The position numbers and the translations under genes were made by a program. DNA of 64,000 nucleotides from an uncultured Verrucomicrobia subdivision 3 bacterium (lineage in GTDB: Bacteria; Verrucomicrobiota; Verrucomicrobiia; Limisphaerales; DASXHY01), in NCBI GenBank assembly GCA_937890005.1, contig CALBZA010000072.1, positions 1-64,000 of the forward strand. The letters run 5' to 3'. The notes beneath the pieces were generated by a model, which saw only the letters and a program-made list of their open reading frames with translations, searched no databases and was not told the DNA's origin. Positions 8,934 through 17,166 of the stretch are shown piece after piece (the stretch's first letter is position 1; each line of letters begins with the position of its first letter).

Positions 8934-9551
8934 ATGAAAGCAACCATTCGTGTTTCGCGCGGTTTTGCGCGATTGAAAAACGATCAACTGATTCCGTTCG
9001 CCGGAAGTGTGATCGAACTGATGACGGGCAATCCCGTATTTCCGACTCCACTGGTTCCGCTGGCGGACCTTGGCGCTGCGCTGGAGACCTTCAACGAAGC
9101 CGTGGAAGCCTCATTGAACGGCGGCAAGCGGGAGATTGCCGCGCGCGATCAGGCCCGGGCGAATCTCCTCACGTTGTTGCGTCAACAAGCCGCGTATGTC
9201 GAGGGAGTGGCAGCCGGTGATCTGACGAAGCTGCTTTCGTCTGGTTTTCAGGCAGTGACTCCGCACAATGCGCAGATTCCATTACCCAAGCCCGCGATTC
9301 AGCGAATCGAGAATCCCTCAAGCGCCACGCTGGCGTTGCGTGTGGGAGCAATTCCCACCGCGAGGGCGTATGAAGTGCGCATGAGCTACGGGGCCGATGG
9401 ATGGCAGACGGTCGGAATCTTCACGCAGGCGCGGAAGATTGTGGTGGGCAATCTGACGCCGGGAACAACCTACGCGTTCCAGGTGCGCGCGATCGGTGGC
9501 ACAACCGGATCGAGCGATTGGAGCGATTCCGTTTCGCACATGTCGATGTGA
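8934..9551 (+). CDS. Fibronectin type III domain protein
   Basis: 205 residues. I chose the ATG at 8934 because AGGAAAG at 8921-8927 is a good ribosome binding site; the open frame upstream to 8706 has low-complexity Q-rich content and no such site. Residues 1-120 are mostly helical (LADLGAALETFNEAVEASL, REIAARDQARANLLTLLRQQ) with no named domain. Residues ~125-205 form one FN3 fold: IENPSSATLALRV, YEVRMSYGADGWQTVG, and VGNLTPGTTYAFQVRAIGG with the FN3 L.PGT.Y..RV signature, ending in SDWSDSV. There is no signal peptide. Similar small helical-plus-FN3 proteins are common in Verrucomicrobia; the role is unknown, possibly binding at a surface or to a phage or secretion particle. Confidence 0.8.
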   Translation: MKATIRVSRGFARLKNDQLIPFAGSVIELMTGNPVFPTPLVPLADLGAALETFNEAVEASLNGGKREIAARDQARANLLTLLRQQAAYVEGVAAGDLTKLLSSGFQAVTPHNAQIPLPKPAIQRIENPSSATLALRVGAIPTARAYEVRMSYGADGWQTVGIFTQARKIVVGNLTPGTTYAFQVRAIGGTTGSSDWSDSVSHMSM

Positions 9552-9934
9552 GGAATCTTCAATGTCGCAACGGCAGATCATGGGGTTCTACCTTTTCCCT
9601 GTGGTCTGCCGGATTGGGGAAAAGAGAAAAGCAGAAAGCAGAAAGTGGAAAGTGGAAAGTGGAAAGTGGAAAGTGGAAAACTGAAGTGGAAAACTGAAGT
9701 GCGGAAATGCCTGAAATACTGAAATGCTAAAGCATTCCTATCTTCGCAGTGCCGAGGTGACAAAGCGGATCTGCGGAGAAAATGCCGAGAGTTTCTACCT
9801 CCCCTGTCAGCGGCTACTACCCCGAGCCGAATCTTGAAATCCGCTGAGATTACTGAAATGCCCGCGGTTTCGCCGAGTATCAGCGAAATGGGAAAGCTGC
9901 GACGTGTCGCGCAGCACTCCAGGAAAAGGGCAGT
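9552..9934. other. Intergenic region with a short AGTGGAA tandem repeat
   Basis: About 380 bp between the FN3 gene and the convergent GreA-like gene. At roughly 9628-9700 it holds a low-complexity tandem repeat of AGTGGAA/AAGTGG units grading into CTGAAGTGGAAAA and then CTGAAATACTGAAATGC. Similar simple repeats (AAAACTC-type) occur near 20680-20800 and 54095-54120. No gene is supported here; the short open frames follow from the repeat. Confidence 0.6.
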
Positions 9935-11806
9935 TCAGGCGGTGGCGCTGCCGGCTTCGACTCCCGCGGCTGTTCCTTCGGAGGCAGCAGGTGCCTTGTA
10001 AGCCTCGATGGATTCGATGCGATGTTTGTGGCGGGCGCCATGCACATCGAATTCCACTTCGTCCCCAACCTTGTGGTTCATCAGGCCCTGCGCAATCGGG
10101 GTGAGGTAGCTGATGATCCCCTTGTCGGTGTCGGTGTCCCACGCGCCGAGGATGATGAAGCGTTCCTTCTGGTTCGTGGACAGGTCGGTCGAATGAACGA
10201 TGGTTCCGATGCTGACGATGTCGGTGCGGACGTTGGCGAAGTCCGTTCCGCGTGCTCGGACCATCTGGTTTTCCAGCTCGTCCTTCTGGCGCATGAGAAC
10301 CTTCTGCATTTCCTTTGCAGCCTTGTATTCATGGTTCTCGCGAAGGTCGCCGTAGCTGCGCGCGATCGCAATTTCCTTGGAGTTCGCCGGAATCTTCTTG
10401 TGAACGAGATCGGCGTATTCCTCCTTCTTCCGCTCCAGGCTTTCCCAGGAGACGACGAGCGTGGTGTCCTGCTTGGTTTCACCACCGCTGATGAGCGACT
10501 GAACCGCCGGATGACTCTTCACGATGCGCGCGAGGAGCGAGCGCTTGTCCATGTCGTCAAACACGGGAGACAGCTGCAGCGCGCGGGTGAGATCCTTGAT
10601 GACATCCAGTTCCGCCGCGGCAGTGAGTTCCGGCAGGAGGTCCTGGTCGGAAAGAATGTAATCGCGAAGGCGGTTGGAACGTTTCTCGTTGAACTGGTCG
10701 CGCTCCATCGAAGTCAGCATCGCGCGGAAGACTTCCGGTCCGAGAATATCGGCGAACGAATCAGTGCGTTCCTTTGCGAGCCAGAGAAGCAATTCGCTGT
10801 TGGCGGTGTGCTGGCTCACCAGGCGCGCCATCGTTTCCTTCAGTTCATTGAGCTTGCCGGCTTCGACCAGCACGTTTGCGAACTCCTTGCAAAGCTTGGC
10901 TGAAACGGAATTCATCGTCGCCAGCAGAATTTCATGCCAGCGATCGGGATTGCTTGCCTTGAAGGACTCAGTGGCGCGGCGATGCTTGATGGCAGGCATC
11001 TGTTCGATCAACTGGCCGACCCGCGTTTCCTGGGCCCAGATCGTTGCCGCGGTGATTTCGCCTTCGGTTGCAGGCAGGCCAGCCATCTGACGAATGTCGT
11101 CCCGGACAAAAATTGCTTCGAGCGCCACTGGCGGCTGCGTGCGCTGATAGCTCGGAATTTCGGAATTGAGCGCAGTGATCAATTCCCTGGCGGCGGCTTC
11201 CTTGTCGCCGAGATCCTCGGCGTTCTTGAGCAGCTCGGTCGCGACCAGAATGCGCGCCTTCAATCCTTTGGCTGAGCGGAACTCCGAAATCAACCGTTCC
11301 TGGAGCGTGACTTCCTTGGCCTGATAAATGATCGGCTCGGTTTTTTTGAGCGGCACCTGGAAATGGCCGTCCTTCTTGAGTTCGCGCTTGGCAGCTTCCC
11401 ACCATTTTTTCCAGTCATCGCGAATGATATCCGGAACGAGGACCTGCTGGATTTGATCGGCAGTGGCCTTTCCGCCGTTGCTGTTCAGGACGATTTTGAC
11501 GAGTTCGAGATGGTTCGTCGCTGCGAGCTGGCGGAGATTTTCGATGTCAGCGGCCTTGCGGGCAAGGATGTGATCCTTGTTGATCGGCTTGAGCGATTCC
11601 GCGGCGAACGCGAGGTCCATCGCATGGCCGGGTTTGTTTGTGAAATCGATGGTGAAGCGGGCGAATACCGTATCGACAGTCTTGATGCGACCGAAACCCC
11701 AACTGCGGTGCATGCAGAAGCCGCTCGTCGTCAATTGAACCAAAGGTTCGACGTGGCGCCCCTCGATTTTTCCTGCCGCAGCCAATTTTTCAAATTCCTC
11801 TCGCAT
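9935..11806 (-). CDS. Large GreA/GreB-family transcription elongation factor
   Basis: 623 residues, about four times a normal GreA. The C-terminal ~150 residues form a full Gre unit: a coiled coil with the acidic tip region (GDLRENHEYKAAKEMQ; compare GDLSEN.EY.AAKE in GreA), then the FKBP-like domain (VSIGTIVHSTDL, YLTPIAQGLMNHKVGDEVEF). Gre factors enter the RNA polymerase secondary channel and stimulate cleavage of backtracked RNA. Residues 1-80 contain SWGFGRIKTVDTVFARFTID, and the middle ~380 residues are helical, possibly TPR/HEAT-like. A similarly extended GreA is known in Chlamydia, so this fits a PVC-type architecture. The tail is Ala-rich. It is divergent from rsmB, 50 bp away. Confidence in the Gre domain is high; the middle part is undefined. 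Confidence 0.88.
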   Translation of the reverse strand: MREEFEKLAAAGKIEGRHVEPLVQLTTSGFCMHRSWGFGRIKTVDTVFARFTIDFTNKPGHAMDLAFAAESLKPINKDHILARKAADIENLRQLAATNHLELVKIVLNSNGGKATADQIQQVLVPDIIRDDWKKWWEAAKRELKKDGHFQVPLKKTEPIIYQAKEVTLQERLISEFRSAKGLKARILVATELLKNAEDLGDKEAAARELITALNSEIPSYQRTQPPVALEAIFVRDDIRQMAGLPATEGEITAATIWAQETRVGQLIEQMPAIKHRRATESFKASNPDRWHEILLATMNSVSAKLCKEFANVLVEAGKLNELKETMARLVSQHTANSELLLWLAKERTDSFADILGPEVFRAMLTSMERDQFNEKRSNRLRDYILSDQDLLPELTAAAELDVIKDLTRALQLSPVFDDMDKRSLLARIVKSHPAVQSLISGGETKQDTTLVVSWESLERKKEEYADLVHKKIPANSKEIAIARSYGDLRENHEYKAAKEMQKVLMRQKDELENQMVRARGTDFANVRTDIVSIGTIVHSTDLSTNQKERFIILGAWDTDTDKGIISYLTPIAQGLMNHKVGDEVEFDVHGARHKHRIESIEAYKAPAASEGTAAGVEAGSATA

Positions 11807-11859
11807 AAAAGATCAGGTAGCACTCGCTTCCTCGAAGCGGACTGGCGATATTAAAATTG

Positions 11860-13221
11860 GTGAACGACCAAAAACCAAGAGAAATTGCAGGGCAAGTCCT
11901 TCTGAAGAGGATTGGCGGAAATGATTACGTGGAAAATCTGCTGGAGCAGGCGCTCGCATCAGCGCGACTTTCTCCGGCCGATCGCGGATTGTGTCAGGAA
12001 ATTGTCTTCGGCGTCACGCGATGGCAAGCAACGCTCGATTGGCTGATCGAACGCAAGACGGAGGGACGCGAACAGAAGCCGATGCTTCAAACGCTGCTTC
12101 GCATGGGGCTTTACCAGATTTTCTGGCTAGATCGCATTCCAGATCACGCGGCCGTTCATGAAACGGTCGAGCACGCGAAACGCAGCGGGTTCGGTCCGCA
12201 GGCGGGATTCATCAATGCGATCCTGCGCGGTTACCTGCGCGATCTCGACGCCACGAGAGCCGAACTCGCGAACATCAAACGCACGCAACCCCACATCGGC
12301 TACTCGCATCCCGAATGGCTTGTAAAGCGTTGGCAGGAACGTTGGGGTGTTGAAAAGACGGCAAAGTTGCTGGAATGGAACAACACCGCTCCGAAAACGT
12401 TCGCGAGAATCAATTCCCTTCGTTTCGGTGAAAATCCTGTTGCGAACCCGGCGCGCATGCCAGGAGCCACTCCGCGTCCTTTCGTAGATCGAAAATTCCG
12501 CGACGCCGGCGACGTGTTGCTGCAATGGAGAGATGAAGGTGTGGATTACGATTTCGTCCGACGCGACTGGATCGAAGACAATCTCGTATTCGAACTGAAA
12601 TCACATCCGCCGCTCACGAAGCTGCCCAGCTTTCAACTCGGACTGTTTTACATTCAGGACCCGAGCACGCTGGCGTCGGTGACCGAGCTCGATCCGCAAC
12701 CCGGCGAAACAGTGCTCGATCTTTGCGCCGCGCCGGGAGGCAAAACGACTTTCATGGCGCAGCTGATGGAAAACAAAGGCCGGATCGTGACGCACGACAC
12801 TGCGCCGGATCGGTTGAAATTGATTCACGAAAATTGCGCGCGATTGGGAGTGCGTTGTGCGGACGTTGTAGACGGCGCACGACTGGCCAGTCTCGGTCTG
12901 CGCTACGATCGCATTCTGGTGGACGCGCCGTGTTCCAACACAGGCGTGATGCGTCGCCGGGTCGATTTGCGCTGGCGGATACGATCGGAGGAGATCGATC
13001 GGCTCAGGGAAACGCAGCTGGAGTTGCTTCAGCGCGCCGCGCGATTGCTGAAACCGGGTGGAACACTTGTTTACAGCACGTGCAGTCTTGAGCCGGAAGA
13101 AAACTCGGAAATCGTTCAGGCGTTCTTGAAGACAAACCCAGCTCTCAAGCTGGACTTCGAACGCGAGCTGCATCCAGTTTCGGACAATACAGATGGAGCC
13201 TATCTGGCCGCATTCAATTGA
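11860..13221 (+). CDS. rsmB: 16S rRNA (cytosine-967-C5)-methyltransferase RsmB
   Basis: About 453 residues from GTG at 11860 (TTG at 11857 is also possible; no clear Shine-Dalgarno). The N-terminal ~140 residues are the NusB-like RNA-binding domain (GLCQEIVFGVTRWQATLDWL, AAVHETVEHAKR). The C-terminal methyltransferase shows the SAM loop VLDLCAAPGGKTTFMAQL, motif IV DAPCSNTGVMRRRVDLRWR with the PC cysteine, and motif VI LVYSTCSLEPEEN with the catalytic TC cysteine. RsmB methylates C967 of 16S rRNA. Length and motif order match the family. The N-terminus lacks the longer lead seen in some homologues. Transcribed away from the GreA-like gene; it converges with the prepilin-like gene 24 bp downstream. 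Confidence 0.93.
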   Translation: MNDQKPREIAGQVLLKRIGGNDYVENLLEQALASARLSPADRGLCQEIVFGVTRWQATLDWLIERKTEGREQKPMLQTLLRMGLYQIFWLDRIPDHAAVHETVEHAKRSGFGPQAGFINAILRGYLRDLDATRAELANIKRTQPHIGYSHPEWLVKRWQERWGVEKTAKLLEWNNTAPKTFARINSLRFGENPVANPARMPGATPRPFVDRKFRDAGDVLLQWRDEGVDYDFVRRDWIEDNLVFELKSHPPLTKLPSFQLGLFYIQDPSTLASVTELDPQPGETVLDLCAAPGGKTTFMAQLMENKGRIVTHDTAPDRLKLIHENCARLGVRCADVVDGARLASLGLRYDRILVDAPCSNTGVMRRRVDLRWRIRSEEIDRLRETQLELLQRAARLLKPGGTLVYSTCSLEPEENSEIVQAFLKTNPALKLDFERELHPVSDNTDGAYLAAFN

Positions 13222-13245
13222 CCGCAGGTAAATGCACCGGATCCG

Positions 13246-14052
13246 TCACTGCAATTGAGGCCGTTTTGCCGGTGGATTGTAATTCAGGTGCCAGCGGTAC
13301 AGCCAAAGATTGTCCAGCTTTGCCAATTCCACATGACCATCGGCGAGGCTGATATTCACGGCCCCTGGAAACGAACGATTGACAGCTGCATTTCTCGGCG
13401 CAGCCCCCGGCCCCTTGCCTCCGTGGCGTGCGATCGTTGCGCGGGTCACTGGCCCCGGTCCACCCACATCCCCGGTGCCCTCGTAAAGATTTGCTATAGG
13501 GGCATCCGTTGGATTTGGCCACATGTCCGGCCAGACCGCATCAACAAAAACCGGTGTTTCCGAAGGAAACCGGATCGCAGTGTCCTTGTTGAAAAAGTTC
13601 ATCGTGCTGCCGGCGAAAGCTGAAGCGCCCTGAACCGTGTACAGCCACCCGTTCAAGCCATAGCTTCCATTGGTCGCTGCATTTTGCCATGACCACGCGT
13701 GGGCAGCCGTTCCTTTCTGAGTGGCCGAGAGATTCGGATTTGAAACGCGATCTGCAAGCGGACACAACCGCAGACTGGAAACTCGCGCGTGGTAATCAAT
13801 CAGGCTCAGCATCCAAAGAGAGCCTCCGCTGTAATGAATCGGCCCGTTGTCCTGCTGATACATGAAAGCCGCCGTGGTCAACTGCTTCAGGTTGCTGGCG
13901 CAATTGATCTGTTTTGCCTTCATCTTTGCCGATGACAGAGCCGGTAACAGCATCGCCGCAAGAATGGCGATGATGGCAATGACAACGAGCAGCTCGATTA
14001 ACGTGAATCCCCGGGAAACCGACCGTGAAGTTCGAATTGGGTTTGGCTTCAT
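13246..14052 (-). CDS. Prepilin-type N-terminal cleavage/methylation protein
   Basis: 268 residues from ATG at 14052; the frame extends to 14124, but the leader peptide fits this start. It has a short basic leader (MKPNPIRTSRSVSRG), then the class III cleavage site and helix G-FTLIELLVVIAIIAILAA, with E at +5, followed by MLLPALSSAKMKAKQINCASNLKQL. This is the pseudopilin-like N-terminus found in large families in Verrucomicrobia, Planctomycetes and Lentisphaerae. The globular part ends with VNISLADGHVELAKLDNLW, the ADGHVE motif of these families. Prepilin peptidase would cleave after Gly. The role (secretion pseudopilin or surface protein) cannot be told from sequence. There is no neighbouring pilus gene, which is normal for these dispersed paralogues. 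Confidence 0.88.
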   Translation of the reverse strand: MKPNPIRTSRSVSRGFTLIELLVVIAIIAILAAMLLPALSSAKMKAKQINCASNLKQLTTAAFMYQQDNGPIHYSGGSLWMLSLIDYHARVSSLRLCPLADRVSNPNLSATQKGTAAHAWSWQNAATNGSYGLNGWLYTVQGASAFAGSTMNFFNKDTAIRFPSETPVFVDAVWPDMWPNPTDAPIANLYEGTGDVGGPGPVTRATIARHGGKGPGAAPRNAAVNRSFPGAVNISLADGHVELAKLDNLWLYRWHLNYNPPAKRPQLQ

Positions 14053-14209
14053 ATCATTTTTGCCACGAAAATCGGCCGCTTCAGTCAAACGAAGTCGAGA
14101 CTGAAAACAGCTCCTCCGCAACAATCAAAACAGAAATCCTCTTCCCATGTCTTCGCAAGCCAAATCACATGCATCATCCTTTCGGGCAATTTTTTGAAAA
14201 ATAGCCGAA

Positions 14210-14518
14210 TCAATCCCCGAGCAGCTTTTTCAAGGCGTCGCGAGCCTGGACTTCGCGTGATTCGCCAAAGGCATCCCGCTTCTCGACGTATTCACGCCGC
14301 GCCATTTCGAAATACTCGCAATAGTTCGCCGCAGCTTTGTCAAAAACAGGTTCCGCACGACGATCCTTGCACTGATAAGCCGAACGCGTGTCGTAGCTGA
14401 CGCAGTTGAGGCAGACCTTGAGGTCGGAGCGGCAGTTCTCGCAGGTTTCAGAACGGCCCGGAGTGCCGGACAGCTTGTATTCCGTGCCGCATTTCCAGCA
14501 ATGACGGGTAACGCTCAT
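14210..14518 (-). CDS. Small zinc-ribbon protein, function unknown
   Basis: 102 residues. The N-terminal half has two or three metal-ligand pairs: CWKCG at 7-10, CENC at 26-29, and CLNC at 36-39, with a later lone C in YQCKD. This fits one or two zinc ribbons. The C-terminal half is charged and helical (YCEYFEMARREYVEKRDAFGE, ARDALKKLLGD). Its ATG overlaps the last codon and stop of the upstream hypothetical gene by 4 nt (ATGA type), so translation is probably coupled. No specific function is recognised. Confidence 0.72.
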   Translation of the reverse strand: MSVTRHCWKCGTEYKLSGTPGRSETCENCRSDLKVCLNCVSYDTRSAYQCKDRRAEPVFDKAAANYCEYFEMARREYVEKRDAFGESREVQARDALKKLLGD

Positions 14519-15096
14519 GTGGCGCGCTGTTCCGGAAGGCTGCTCCAGCTGTGCAACAGCCGAAGCGCATAATGTTCGTAGGAGCTCAGCACCCGTCCGT
14601 GCGCAAGAATTTCGTGAACCGCCCGCAACGTCATCGAGAAGTCCAGGTCATGAAGCGGACGATCCTTTACAATCCGTTGTTTCCAGCGCGTTTCGTCCGC
14701 GGTCTCCTCCACTTCAACGGCCTGTCCGGGAAAAAATGACATCAACCAGTCGTCGCGGCGGATGAATCCTTCCTTTTCGGTCTTCGATTCGAACCAACTA
14801 TCGCAAAGCACCAGGCAGACAGACTTTCCGTGCGACGAACCGATCCGATAGAAAACAATGCGCGCCTCGAAATCGCAGAAGTAGTTGAAAGCGATCCGCT
14901 CTGCTTCCTGCGGTGACGGAGTGATCCGCGTTTGAAACCGGAGTTCGGTGCGGCCCTGGCTGTCCTTTTCGAAAATCAGGTGCTCGTCAAAAATCCAGAC
15001 GAGGTCCGTGGAAAAATTGCGTTCGCGCAGCACGTTTTTCCAGGCGTCCAGGGCGGCTTCAAAAGTCGGACGGACGAATTGTGGCAATGTTGACAT
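14515..15096 (-). CDS. Conserved hypothetical cytosolic protein
   Basis: 193 residues from ATG at 15096, two bases after the epimerase stop; the frame is open to 15123 but that would overlap the epimerase. It begins MSTLPQFVRPTFEAALDAW and is a mixed alpha/beta protein with many aromatic residues (VWIFDEHLIFEKD, IAFNYFCDFEARIVFYRIG, SVCLVLCDSWFESKTEKEGF). There is no signal peptide or membrane segment. I do not recognise the family. Tight coupling to the epimerase upstream and the zinc-ribbon gene downstream suggests a three-gene operon, but a common role is not evident. Confidence 0.7.
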   Translation of the reverse strand: MSTLPQFVRPTFEAALDAWKNVLRERNFSTDLVWIFDEHLIFEKDSQGRTELRFQTRITPSPQEAERIAFNYFCDFEARIVFYRIGSSHGKSVCLVLCDSWFESKTEKEGFIRRDDWLMSFFPGQAVEVEETADETRWKQRIVKDRPLHDLDFSMTLRAVHEILAHGRVLSSYEHYALRLLHSWSSLPEQRAT

Positions 15097-15098
15097 AG

Positions 15099-16052
15099 TT
15101 AAACGGTGGCCTTTCTGAACCATTCGACAAACATCGGGATCCCCTTCTCGGCCTTCATCTTCGGATCATAGCCAAGCCGGGCCCGGGCTTTGGAAATGTC
15201 CGCAAACGTGATCGGCACGTCTCCGGGCTGCAATGGTTGCCGGTCTATCACGGCTTTCCTGCCCACTGCCGCTTCAATCAATTCAATCAAGCGACTCAAT
15301 GTAATGGTTTGGGATTCGCCGAGATTGAAGATTTCAAACCCAAATTCCCTGTCAGTGCAAGCCATCACACCGTCCACGATGTCCGAAATATACGTATGAT
15401 CCCGCGCCGTCGAACCGTCCCCGTAAACCGGAATCGGTTTTCCCGCACTGATCAGCGTGGTGAATTTCCGGATTGCGAGGTCAGGCCGTTGACGCGGTCC
15501 GTAAACGGTGAAGAACCGCAACATGGCGACGTCCATGCCGTAGGTGTGATGATAAACATGGCCCAATGCCTCACACGCGAGCTTGCTGGCCGCATAAGGC
15601 GATATGGCGGAAAAAATCGGGTCGGTTTCCGAGAACGGCACCTTGGAGTTCACACCGTAAACGGATGACGACGATGCGATCGTCAGCTTCTTCACGCCAC
15701 GAGCGCGCGCCGCTTCGAGCAGGTTGACCGTTCCCTCCACATTCACGCGTTGATACAACGCCGGTTTTTCCAGGCTCGGCCGAACCCCGGCCCTTGCCGC
15801 CAAATGAATCACCTGATCGAACTTCACGCTCGCAAAGAGTTCCTCGACCACATCGCGATCGGTGATGTCGCCATGGACGAGTTCGAAGGGCTTCGCCAGG
15901 GATTGAAGTTCGCGGATGTTGTTTTGCTTCAGACGCGGATCATAGAAATCGTTCAGATCATCCAATGCCCAGACTGAATGACCGGAAAGCAACAATCTCT
16001 CGCAAACATGAGAGCCGATAAAACCTGCACCGCCGGTAACAAGAAAATTCAC
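15099..16052 (-). CDS. NAD-dependent sugar-nucleotide epimerase (UDP-glucuronate 4-epimerase-like)
   Basis: 317 residues from GTG at 16052, which places the Rossmann strand at the very start as usual (M/V-NFLVTGGAGFIGSH); the open frame upstream to 16106 adds an unlikely leader. The short-chain dehydrogenase features are TGGAGFIG for NAD, the SSSSVYG segment and the catalytic pair YAASK. DDLNDFYDPRLKQNNI is typical of UDP-glucuronate epimerases (LspL/WbnF group), and FFTVYGPRQRPDLAIRKFT lies in the sugar-binding region. It would supply UDP-galacturonate or a related sugar for surface polysaccharide. Exact substrate is uncertain. It heads a tight operon with two small genes downstream and is divergent from purC. 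Confidence 0.87.
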   Translation of the reverse strand: MNFLVTGGAGFIGSHVCERLLLSGHSVWALDDLNDFYDPRLKQNNIRELQSLAKPFELVHGDITDRDVVEELFASVKFDQVIHLAARAGVRPSLEKPALYQRVNVEGTVNLLEAARARGVKKLTIASSSSVYGVNSKVPFSETDPIFSAISPYAASKLACEALGHVYHHTYGMDVAMLRFFTVYGPRQRPDLAIRKFTTLISAGKPIPVYGDGSTARDHTYISDIVDGVMACTDREFGFEIFNLGESQTITLSRLIELIEAAVGRKAVIDRQPLQPGDVPITFADISKARARLGYDPKMKAEKGIPMFVEWFRKATV

Positions 16053-16096
16053 GCGCCTGAAGCTAACAAAGGGAATGTCTGTTGTCAGTCGGATCC

Positions 16097-16176
16097 GCAA
16101 GCTCACCCACTCACCGGCTTACTGGCACTCGCTCACGGACCAGGTTTGCACAGGAATCATTGAGTGGGTGAGTTGC
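16097..16176. repeat. Inverted repeat between epimerase and purC
   Basis: Arms CTCACCCACTC (16102-16112) and GAGTGGGTGAG (16162-16172) are perfect complements; with flanking bases (GCAA on the left, TTGC on the right) the match extends to about 16 bp with one extra base. The loop is about 49 bp and contains a weaker inner repeat. It lies in the divergent promoter region. It could be a small REP/MITE-like element or a regulatory site. Confidence 0.55.
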
Positions 16177-16247
16177 GAAAGTGAGTGAGGGTGCTGACCG
16201 GAACTCGGAGCTTGGAACTTGGAACCTGGCACGTATTATTCGCGCCT

Positions 16248-17138
16248 ATGCCAAACGACACCGTGCTTCAACTTGATTTGCCCGGAATCAAGAAAGTCAA
16301 AAGCGGCAAAGTCCGCGAAATTTTCGATCTCGGCGACAGCCTCCTGCTGGTCGCCACCGACCGCATCTCTGCCTTCGACGTCATCATGCCCAACGGCATT
16401 CCGCGCAAAGGCGAGGTGCTGACGCAGATTTCCCATTTCTGGTTCGAACGCTTCGCTTCGCTCGTGCCGAATCATCTGGTCGCGAAAGCCGGTGACCCGC
16501 TTCCTGCGAACCTCCAGCCGTACGCCGACAAAGTCGCCCGCCGCAGCATGATCGTGAAAAAGGCCAAACCGCTCGCGATCGAATGCATCGTGCGCGGTTA
16601 TCTCTCCGGATCAGGCTGGAAGGAATATAAGAAGTCTCAAACCGTCTGCGGCATTCAGCTGCCTGGCGGCCTGACGGAATCCGCCGAGTTGCCGGAACCG
16701 ATTTTCACGCCGTCCACCAAGGCTGAAGCCGGACATGACGAAAACATTTCGTTTGAAGAAGCGCAGAAGATCGTCGGTGCCGATCTCGCCAATCAGGCGC
16801 GCGAACTCAGCCTGAAAATTTACAAAGCCGGACGCGATTACGCCCGCGAACGCGGAATCATCATCGCCGATACGAAATTCGAATTCGGCCTCTACGATGG
16901 ACAGCTCATTCTGATCGATGAAGTGCTCACGCCCGATTCCTCCCGCTTCTGGCCGGCGGATCAGTATGCCCCCGGCAAAGGCCAGCCGAGCTTCGACAAA
17001 CAGTTCGTCCGCGACTACCTCGAAACCCTGACCTGGGACAAGACGCCTCCCGGCCCCGTGCTCCCGGATGACGTCGTCGCAAAAACTTCGGCGAAATACG
17101 TCGAAGCTTACGAGCGATTGACAGGGAAACGCCTGTAG
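16248..17138 (+). CDS. purC: Phosphoribosylaminoimidazole-succinocarboxamide synthase
   Basis: 296 residues from ATG at 16248; the frame is open upstream to 16185 but the homologous region begins at LPGIKKVKSGKVREIFDLG. SAICAR synthase joins aspartate to CAIR with ATP in purine synthesis. Diagnostic segments are KVREIF, LLVATDRISAFDVIMPNGIPRKG, IVRGYLSGSGWKEY, IFTPSTKAEAGHDENIS and the C-terminal IADTKFEFG and LIDEVLTPDSSRFW. Length matches the longer bacterial/yeast-type PurC. No other pur genes are nearby, so it is a lone gene. It is divergent from the epimerase. Confidence 0.95.
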   Translation: MPNDTVLQLDLPGIKKVKSGKVREIFDLGDSLLLVATDRISAFDVIMPNGIPRKGEVLTQISHFWFERFASLVPNHLVAKAGDPLPANLQPYADKVARRSMIVKKAKPLAIECIVRGYLSGSGWKEYKKSQTVCGIQLPGGLTESAELPEPIFTPSTKAEAGHDENISFEEAQKIVGADLANQARELSLKIYKAGRDYARERGIIIADTKFEFGLYDGQLILIDEVLTPDSSRFWPADQYAPGKGQPSFDKQFVRDYLETLTWDKTPPGPVLPDDVVAKTSAKYVEAYERLTGKRL

Positions 17139-17166
17139 GAGCAAGGAGAAGGGAGGATGGAGCAAG

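Noticed and set aside
10022..10903. 293-codon frame antisense to the GreA-like gene
   Set aside because: Antisense to a conserved gene, no domain.
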